Below are positions 57,251 to 64,000 of a stretch of DNA of 64,000 bases, one piece after another. Numbering within the stretch: position 1 is the first letter of the stretch; each line of letters starts with the position of its first letter. The position numbers and the translations under genes were made by a program. Source of the DNA: Tenrec ecaudatus (taxonomy: Eukaryota; Chordata; Mammalia; Afrosoricida; Tenrecidae); the NCBI RefSeq assembly GCF_050624435.1, contig NC_134548.1, forward strand, positions 124,699,583 through 124,763,582. The letters are read 5' to 3'. The notes beneath the pieces are model-generated. The model saw only the letters and a program-made list of their open reading frames with translations, did not search any database and was not told where the DNA came from.

Positions 57251-57762
57251 AAGAAAACTAAAAGTAGGGCACAGGGAATAAGAAAGAATTGTTCTTATCT
57301 TATAGCTCATGATTAAGCACACCAAGCTAGTTCCTGTTTGTTGAAAAAAAAATGTCTTCTTCTAATTATAAGACTGAGATTCATTTTTATTTCTGGTTGA
57401 CAGCCAGGGACTGCTCTCAAGACCTAGTGCCACAGGAGTTCCTTGTCTTGTGTCCCTCTCCACAAGAAAACTTTCTTCAAAGTCAGTAATATAGAATCTC
57501 CTTTCAATCTACTGAGCCAGAGTTTTCTACAAATATGTGACACTAGAACGACAACTCATATTCTTTGCCATAAACTATTGGTGAGAAAGAAATCACGGGA
57601 TCTGTCTGCACTCGGAGGAAGGGGTTTTACACACAGGCTCAAACATAACGAGGTAGGAAAATATTGGGAATCGACTAAGGGTTTTTTCACCACGAGAACA
57701 GAGAGGGTGAAAGTTATTGCACGTGTCTCCTCATGCCTCTACTTTTCCTTATGGGACTGTTG
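57251..57762. other. Unassigned; possible old repeat
   Basis: The segment 57390-57520 ('ggttgacagccagggactgc') looks like an ancient mammalian-wide repeat that I cannot name. The 107-codon plus frame at 57443-57766 spans it. Confidence 0.35.
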
Positions 57763-57764
57763 TT

Positions 57765-60058
57765 GATGTCATAGTTGTTAGGTGCCTTTGAGTCAGTGTC
57801 AACTCATAACAACCCTGTGTACAACAGAATGCAGCACCACTCGGTCCTGTGTCATCCTCACAACCATTCCTAAGTTTCAGGTCATTGTTGTAGCCACCTG
57901 TGTCAGTTCAACTTGTGGCGAATCTTCTTTTACCAGCTTGATGTCATTTTCCAAGGACTTGTTCCAAGACAGATAGTTCTTTTTCCAGTACTCAGTATTA
58001 TCAATATTCTTTGCCAGCACTAGAATTCCAATACATCGATTCTTCTTTGGAGTCCAAACTCTCACGTGCATATGAGGCTTGAGTAAGGAGCACCTTAGTA
58101 CTCAAAGTGAAATATTTGCTTGTCAACCCTTTAGGGAAATCTTGTGCAGCAGATTTACCCAGTGCAATGAATTGTTTGATGTCTTCATTACTGCTTCCAT
58201 GAGCATTGGCTGAGGACCCAAGCAAGACAAAATTGTTGACCACTTCAGTGTTTACTCCATTTGTAATGAATTAACCTTTTGACTTTGTTGTGAAGATTTT
58301 GGTTTTCTTTTCATTTAGGTGTCATCATACCAAAGGCTGCAATTCTTGATCTTTATCGGCTAGCAAAGTTGTGTCATCTGCATATTTCAGGCTGTTTATT
58401 AGCCTGATGCCACGTTCTTCATAAAATCCAGCTTCTCTTACAATTTGCTCAACAAACAGACTGAGTAAGTATGGTGACAATATACAACCGTGAAACATAC
58501 ACTTCCTGATTTTAAACCACGCAGTACTCCCTTGTTCTGTTTACACAACTGCCTCTGGATCCATGTCCACATTCTACATGAGCACAATGAAGTGTTCTGG
58601 AATTCCCACTCTTCTCAAGGTTATCCATAGCTGGTTATGATCCACACCATCAAGTGCCTTTGAATAGCCGATAAAACACAGGTAAACATCTCTGGTATTC
58701 TCTGTTTGTAGCCTAGATCCATCTGACAGTAGCAGCTTCCTGTCACTGTACTACTGTTCTTGCTATTGTAAGATATTCTGCAAAAATATGACTTGCATGT
58801 GATACTAGTGATATTGTTCTGTAATTTTTGCATCTGTTAGATCACCTATCTTTAAAATTGCCACAATTATGGATCCCTTCCAATCAGTTGGCCAAGTAGC
58901 TATTTTCCAAATTTCCTGGCATAGACAAGTGCCTCCAGTGCTTCATTAACTTATTGAAACCTTTAAATGGGGAGTCCATCAATTCTGAGAGGCTTATTTT
59001 GGGGTAATGTCTTCAGTGAAAATTGAACTTCTTCCTTCAGTATCATTGATTCTTGAACATATATAATACCTCCTCAAATGATTGAATGCCGACCAGTTCA
59101 TTTTTGTACAGTGGCTTTGACTATTCTTTCCAAACTCTTTTTTATGCTTCTTACATGATTCAATATTTTGCCTATAAGATATATCTTTTAAAAAATCATT
59201 TATAAGGATCTTTCAGTTTAAAATATGATGAGCTTGTTCTTCTTTTGTGGTTTTCTAACTCTAAGTCTTTGTATATTTTGTTATAATATTTTACTTTGTC
59301 TTCTGCAGTTGTTCTTTTACTACATCAATTATTCCATTTTCCTGAGCTACTCTATGTTTAAGAGCAAGTTTCACAATCTCTTCTGATATCCAATTTGTGT
59401 CCCGCCCCCCTCCTGTCTTTTAAATGACCTTTGGCTTTCTTCATGTATGATGTTCTGAATGTCCTCCAGAACAGCTCACCAGCTCCTCTGTCATTAGTAT
59501 AAAATGCATCAAATCTGTTCTTCAGAGATTCTTGAAATTCACATGGGATATAGTCAGGGTCATATTTTGCCTCTCATGGACTTGATTACATTTTCTTCAG
59601 CTTTAACATGAACTTGCACGCATGCAATTGATGGTCTATCCCACAATCCTCACTTGGCCTTATTTTGCCTGCTGACATTGAGTTTCTCCATCTTGTCTTC
59701 CCACAAATGTTGTCACCTTGAGGTCTGTGTATTTTATCTGGTTACCTTTTGTGTTTCTGGAAGAGGGTCCTTGTTATGAAGATGGCATTGGTTTTGGAAA
59801 ATTCTACCCTGCAATCTCCAGCAGCATTTCTATCACCAAAGCCATATTTCCCAACTACTGTTCCACTTTTCTTAACTTATGCATTCCAATCACCAATAAT
59901 ATCAATGCATCTTAATTTTGCATTTGGTCAATTTCTGACTAAAGATGGCAAAGTTTCTCCAGCTGTTCATCACTAGCTTCAGTTGTCTCAACAGTTTCTT
60001 TTACTATGGGAGCTTGTGTGTTGCTATGATGTCAATGGTGCTTCAGCAGTTTCCTGAC
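57765..60058 (-). pseudogene. RTE LINE, long copy with intact YADD box
   Basis: The minus-strand copy begins with the 3' terminus ('gttgttaggtgcctttgagt') and passes the C-terminal region. The RT catalytic box encodes an intact YADD, with 'tatgcagatgac' on the minus strand at 58384-58373, within 'NSLKYADDTTLL'. The endonuclease part is near 59720-59960, where the minus strand reads 'ttggtgattggaatgca' ('GDWNA'). With the 5' piece at 60690-60830 it approaches the full RTE length of about 3.2 kb. Numerous stops and frameshifts remain, so despite the good catalytic box it is dead. Confidence 0.85.
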
Positions 60059-60064
60059 TAGGAA

Positions 60065-60668
60065 CAGACTATGACAACGGACCAAAATCCAACAGGATAA
60101 AAGATTGAAGTTGTCAAGGATTTAGTCTTGATTGTATCCACAATCAATACTCATGGGAATGGCAGTCAAGAAATCAAATAACACATGTAATTGAGGAAAT
60201 CTGTTGTATAAAATCCTTTTAAAGTGTTGGAAAGCAAGAATGTTACTTTGAGGTTTAAGGTGTGCTTGATCCAAACCATGGTATTCTAGATCACCTCATA
60301 TGCATATGAAAGATGGACACTGAATAAGGAATACCAAAGAATAGATACATTTGAATTCTGGTGTTGGTGAATAATATTGAAAGGAACATGGACTGCCAAA
60401 AGAACAAACAAATTTGTCGTGGAAGAAGTACAGACAGAATGCTCCTTAGAGTCAAGTACAGTGAGACTTGGTCTGATGTACCTTGGGTATAGTATGAAGG
60501 GAGACCAGCCCCTGGAGAAGAACATTTATCTTGATAGATCAAAGAGACAATGTAAAAGAATAAGGCCCTTGATAATAGGAATCGACACAGTGGCTGTGAC
60601 AATGAGGTCAAACATAAGAACAATTGAGAGGATGGCAGAGGACTAGGCAGTGTTTGGTTCTGTGGCAT
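60065..60668 (+). pseudogene. RTE LINE segment on the opposite strand
   Basis: It starts 'aggataaaagattgaagttg', continues with the C-terminal ORF region ('atgcatatgaaagatggaca', 'catggactgccaaaagaaca') and stops near the 3' end ('agtgtttggttctgtggcat') without the terminal tail. It overlaps in content with 57800-58250 on the other strand, so it is an inserted second copy or a duplication-inversion and not a simple 5' inversion. Confidence 0.8.
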
Positions 60669-60689
60669 ATATTCCTTTGTTATAAACTG

Positions 60690-60830
60690 TTTTTATTTGG
60701 CAACATCTGCTGAAGCCAGTTTCATTTGGGTGATGCTGCTGATATTTGAAATTATCAGTAATATACCTCCCAGCATCACAGCAACACACAAACCACTGCA
60801 ATGTGTGAAACTGAGAGGTAAATGGTGGCC
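60690..60830 (-). mobile_element. RTE LINE 5' end
   Basis: The string 'cccagcatcacagcaacaca' then 'caaaccactgcaatgtgtga' is the 5'-terminal motif of RTE in reverse. It completes the minus copy 57765-60058 across the plus-strand insert. Confidence 0.75.
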
Positions 60831-60944
60831 TTATGAATAGATATCAAAAAATCAACCACATTCTGGAATATTTCAATGCTTTCTAAGAATCTCCGAGCTA
60901 CATGTCTATGGGCTATATCTAATAAAGTGTACAAGATTTTATAT

Positions 60945-61130
60945 CATGGAAAACTGGTGGTGTTGTGATCACAGGTTAGGCTGTGATCCACTTGGTTAAC
61001 AGTTTGAAACCACCAGCAGCTCTGAGGGAGAAAGACTGGGTTTTCTATTTCTGGAAATAGTTACGGTCTCAGAAACCCACAAGGCTAACTATGAGTCAGA
61101 ATTGACTTGGTGGCAGTGAGTTTCGTTTTT
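60945..61130 (+). mobile_element. AfroSINE
   Basis: The head near 60955, 'aacagtttgaaaccaccagc' for box B, tail 'gagtcagaattgacttggtg', then a T run. Confidence 0.8.
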
Positions 61131-61197
61131 TTTTTTTAATTTGGAGCTTAGCTCTGTGTTTGACCCCTAGCTTCAGCTTATTTCTATTACTCTAAGG

Positions 61198-61392
61198 CAA
61201 GTGGTTCTCAACCTTCCTAGTACTATGACACTTTAATACAGTTTCTAAGGTTGTGGTGACCCCCCCCAACCATAAAACTATTTTCATTACTACTCATAAA
61301 TGCAATTTTTCTATTGTTATTAATCAGGAGACCTTTCTGAAAAGGTCATTTGACTTCCAAAGGGTTTGTAACCCACAGGTTGAGAATTGTTG
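61198..61392 (+). mobile_element. SPIN-type non-autonomous hAT element
   Basis: The left end is 'caagtggttctcaacctt' and the right end 'ccacaggttgagaattgttg', which are inverted repeats. The interior 'ttaatacagtttctaaggtt' and 'ggtgacccccccaaccataa' matches SPIN_NA ('Space Invaders') as I remember it. It is flanked by 8-bp repeats 'ctctaagg' (61190-61197) and 'ctctaagt' (61393-61400), 7 of 8 identical and close to the reported SPIN target nTCTAGAn. At 195 bp it has no transposase. Confidence 0.9.
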
Positions 61393-61479
61393 CTCTAAGT
61401 CTTTCTAAAGTTTCTAATGTTTCCACCACTTGGGATTTTATCTTGGGTATTGAATACATAGTTCTACAATCTGCCACGA

Positions 61480-61655
61480 CAGTTAACCAAAAGGCTGGCA
61501 GTTAAAAGTCACCCAGAGGATCATTGAGAGAAAGACATAAATATAGATTTGCTCTGGTAAATATTTCAGCCTAAAGAACTCTATAGGGTAGTTCTATTCT
61601 GACACACAGGGTTGCTATGAGGTAAAATCAACTAGACAGCATCCAGCAACAACAT
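61480..61655 (+). mobile_element. AfroSINE, degenerate
   Basis: 'gttaaccaaaaggctggcag' in the head, then 'acagggttgctatgaggtaa' and 'gcatccagcaacaacataac' in the tail. Confidence 0.7.
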
Positions 61656-62588
61656 AACCTGATCCAAGTCCTTTTTGTACTTAGGACATAAATATGAGCA
61701 CGATTAAGTAAATAAATGAATCAGTCAATCAATCAAGCCTACCTTGGAAGCCACACATTGATATCACGTTCACCCTTCTCTCTAAGACCACATTATCCAT
61801 GGAAATGGCTCAGTACAAGCCAGTAAATTGTAGTTTTTAGAGATTTGGTCCCTTATATTTACAACCTTTGCTCAGTTTTAAGAAGAAAATCGAGATTAAT
61901 TTTGTATTGAAATTGTTGAATTCCACCTCTTTACTTTTTCTGCATTTTTTACTTGTTGAGTGAATCATACCACCCTTCTATTTCCTGCCACCCCCAAACA
62001 ATTCTCATTTTATCTGGGACCACATTCTTTCTTGACGGAATTCCATTTGAACTGACCTCCTAAGAGGACAGATAGACTTTACATTACAAAACTCTTTACA
62101 AAAACCTGGCATAACACTTCAATAGACAGTCATTAAGTAAGCCATCTCTTTTATATCCTGCTGATGATTTGTCACCAAACACTTTCTTCTCTCCATATTG
62201 GTCCTGTTTCTTAACACTCTCATGACAACTCTGGCCTATATGATAGGGATAATCAATTTGGGAAAAGTTTAAAATTCTTTTTATAACACTGGTGGATCAT
62301 TTGGTAAAATAACAAAAGGCCACCTCATTAATTGAACATTGGTGTTACTTTAACATGCCAGGCAAATGCTTGCCTCTTTGGGGATCTCTGATATACTCTC
62401 TGGTCTCACACAACATTTTTGTTACCCACGGAAGTTATTTTCCACTTTAATGAAAATTGTAGACACTGAATCAGAGAGAAAAAGTTACTTAACCTAGACT
62501 GCTAAATTGATGAGTACTCATTAAGCACCTATTATGCTCCAATGATATAAAGAGTATTTAAAGAGGTTTAAAATGTAGAGCTTGAAAT
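61656..62588. other. Unassigned sequence
   Basis: No recognisable gene or repeat. A 'cagtcaatcaatcaa' run lies near 61720. Confidence 0.4.
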
Positions 62589-62589
62589 C

Positions 62590-62690
62590 ATGGGCTTTGG
62601 GAATCAAAGAAATCTGCAATTTAATCTGAGCTCTCTCACATTATACATATGTGACCTTGGACAGTTTTCTTACACTGATATAATACACAA
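62590..62690 (-). mobile_element. MIR SINE fragment
   Basis: The strings 'ggctttgggaatcaaagaaa' and 'atgtgaccttggacagtttt' are reversed MIR. Confidence 0.65.
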
Positions 62691-62864
62691 GGGGTTTTAA
62701 CAGACTTGGCAATAATAATGAACAACAATATAAAATTATCATCCTGAGACCACAAGAGATTAACAAAATAAATTGTGAAACTAAGGACCAGAATGTCTCC
62801 TGTAGACAACACAATTTACCTACATTGTTGCAGCCATGTTACTCAGCATTTGGCCACGTGGACA

Positions 62865-62998
62865 TGCTATATTAGAGCAGATGCTCTGGACAAGAAGATG
62901 AAGGTTTGAGTACCAGCTCTACCTATTATTTCATGTGTGACTTTTGGTTATTCATAACCACCCTGAGATCCATTTCCATATCTATAAAATGGAAACAA
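62865..62998 (-). mobile_element. MIR SINE split by an L1
   Basis: The string 'gtttgagtaccagctctacc' then 'tccatttccatatctataaa' is reversed MIR. It continues after the L1 as 'aatagttacctcaaatgata' (63952-63971). The duplicated 'aaaatggaaacaa' marks the junctions. Confidence 0.8.
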
Positions 62999-63940
62999 GT
63001 AAATGTGGTGAAGAAAGCTAATGGTGCCCAGCTATCAAAAGAGATAGTGTCTGGGGTCTTAAAGGCTTGAAGATAAACAAGCAGCCATCTAGCTCAGAAG
63101 CAACAAAGCCCACATGGAAGAACACACCAGCCTGTGTGATCGCGTGGTCCCGAAGGGATCAGTTATCAGGCATCAAAGAACAAAAAATCATATCATTGGC
63201 TGCACACCTCCATGGTACGATCACTGAAGAGAAATGGGTGCATAAGCAAATGTGGCGAAGAAAGCTGATGGTGCCTGGCTATCAAAAGAGATAGTGTCTG
63301 GGGTCTTAAAGGCTTGAAGGTGAACAAGCGGCCATCTAGCTCAGAAGCAATAACGCCCACATGGAAGAAGCACACCAGCCGGTGCGATCACGATGTGCCA
63401 ATGAGGAACGTAGTACCGATGAGGAACACAGCTTTCCCCCAGATCCTGGATGCTTCCTCCCCCCAACTACCTTGATCAGAATTCTACCTTGCAGGGCTGA
63501 ATAGGGCAGAGATTGTACACTGGTGCATATGGGGGCTGGAGACACAAGGAACCCAGGGTGGACGATACCTTCAGGACCAGGGGTGTGAGGGGCGATACTG
63601 GGAGAGTGGAGGGTGAGTGGGTTGGAAAGGGGGAATTGATTACAAGGATCCACATGTGACCTCTTTCCTGGGAGAGGGACAGCAGAGAAGGGGGGTAAGG
63701 GAGACTCCGGATAGGGCAAAATATGACAAAATAACAATCTGTGGATTATCAAGGGCTCATGAGGGAGGAGGGAGCAGGGAGGGAGGGGAAAAAAAGAGGA
63801 CTTGATGCAGAGGGCTTAAGTGGAGAGCAAATGCTTTGAGAGTGATTAGGGCAAAGAATGTACGGATGTGCTTTATACAATTGATATATGTATATGTTTG
63901 GATTGTGATGAGTTGTATGAGCCCCTAATAAAATGTTAAA
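62999..63940 (+). mobile_element. L1 3' UTR, young, 5'-truncated, 13-bp TSD
   Basis: It has two copies of the UTR unit 247 bp apart ('aaatgtggtgaagaaagc' at 63002; 'aaatgtggcgaagaaagc' at 63249). A G-rich tract (63754-63790, 'gggaggaggga' type) and the terminus 'cccctaataaaatgtt' plus A run follow. The TSD 'aaaatggaaacaa' lies at 62986-62998 and 63941-63953 and is perfect. The 138-codon minus frame is antisense to it. Confidence 0.93.
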
Positions 63941-64000
63941 AAAATGGAAACAATAGTTACCTCAAATGATAAAATGATTGAATGAGGGGCCATATTGTGA

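Noticed and set aside
60065..60668. Classic 5' inversion of the RTE at 57765-60058
   Set aside because: The inverted segment repeats C-terminal/3' content already present in the main copy, whereas a twin-priming inversion would carry the adjoining upstream part.
63336..63752. 138-codon minus-strand open frame
   Set aside because: Antisense to the same L1 3' UTR region. Its sequence parallels the frame at 35319-35762, as expected from shared repeat origin.

Overview
The window is repeat-dense, AT-rich mammalian intergenic (or deep intronic) DNA. I could not identify any exon of a host protein-coding gene. No open frame exceeds about 214 codons, and the longest ones are antisense readings of known repeats. 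The recognisable content is transposable elements, many nested and many carrying target-site duplications (TSDs).

Organism: the combination of AfroSINEs (tRNA-derived SINEs with an RTE-like tail) and the BovB-like RTE LINE of elephants and relatives points to an afrotherian. A SPIN-type hAT element at 61198-61392, an OposCharlie-like hAT at 51692-51910, and pogo and piggyBac copies are added to this. SPIN is known in the tenrec lineage and, to my knowledge, not in elephant, so a tenrec such as Echinops is my best guess. Aardvark or golden mole cannot be excluded. Family names come from my memory of consensus sequences; no database was searched.

Layout. 0.3-2.8 kb: old L1, MLT1-type LTR, and an ERVL-type LTR inside an older DNA transposon. 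3.3-6.4 kb: AfroSINE and a nearly complete decayed RTE. 8.1-8.6 kb: pogo-family MITE. 9.7-12.3 kb: RTE deletion derivative, then an L1 3' UTR interrupted by an ERVL-type LTR. 17.0-18.8 kb: two RTE copies in tandem. 20.0-24.0 kb: L2 and MER5A hosts with younger inserts. 25.0-26.4 kb: an L1 inside an AfroSINE. 31.3-36 kb: LTR, L1s and an AfroSINE. 36-37 kb: RTE/L1/SINE mosaic. 37.9-39.8 kb: MIR, two AfroSINEs and a stack of four L1 3' ends, one with a twin-priming inversion. 41.3-43.9 kb: RTE split by a piggyBac element. 44.7-45.6 kb: mariner remnant. 50.27 kb: a 33-nt U2 snRNA retropseudogene. 53.6-54.3 kb: pogo element keeping the end of its transposase. 57.8-60.8 kb: a long RTE with an opposite-strand RTE segment. 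61.2 kb: SPIN element. 63.0-63.9 kb: a young 5'-truncated L1 inside a MIR.

The stretches between these are mostly sequence I cannot assign. Relative ages can be read from the nesting: L2/MIR/MER5A are oldest, RTE and ERVL LTRs intermediate, and AfroSINE, piggyBac, pogo/hAT and the G-rich-tailed L1 family younger. No cellular pathway or operon-like system is encoded here, and I found no undescribed functional system.
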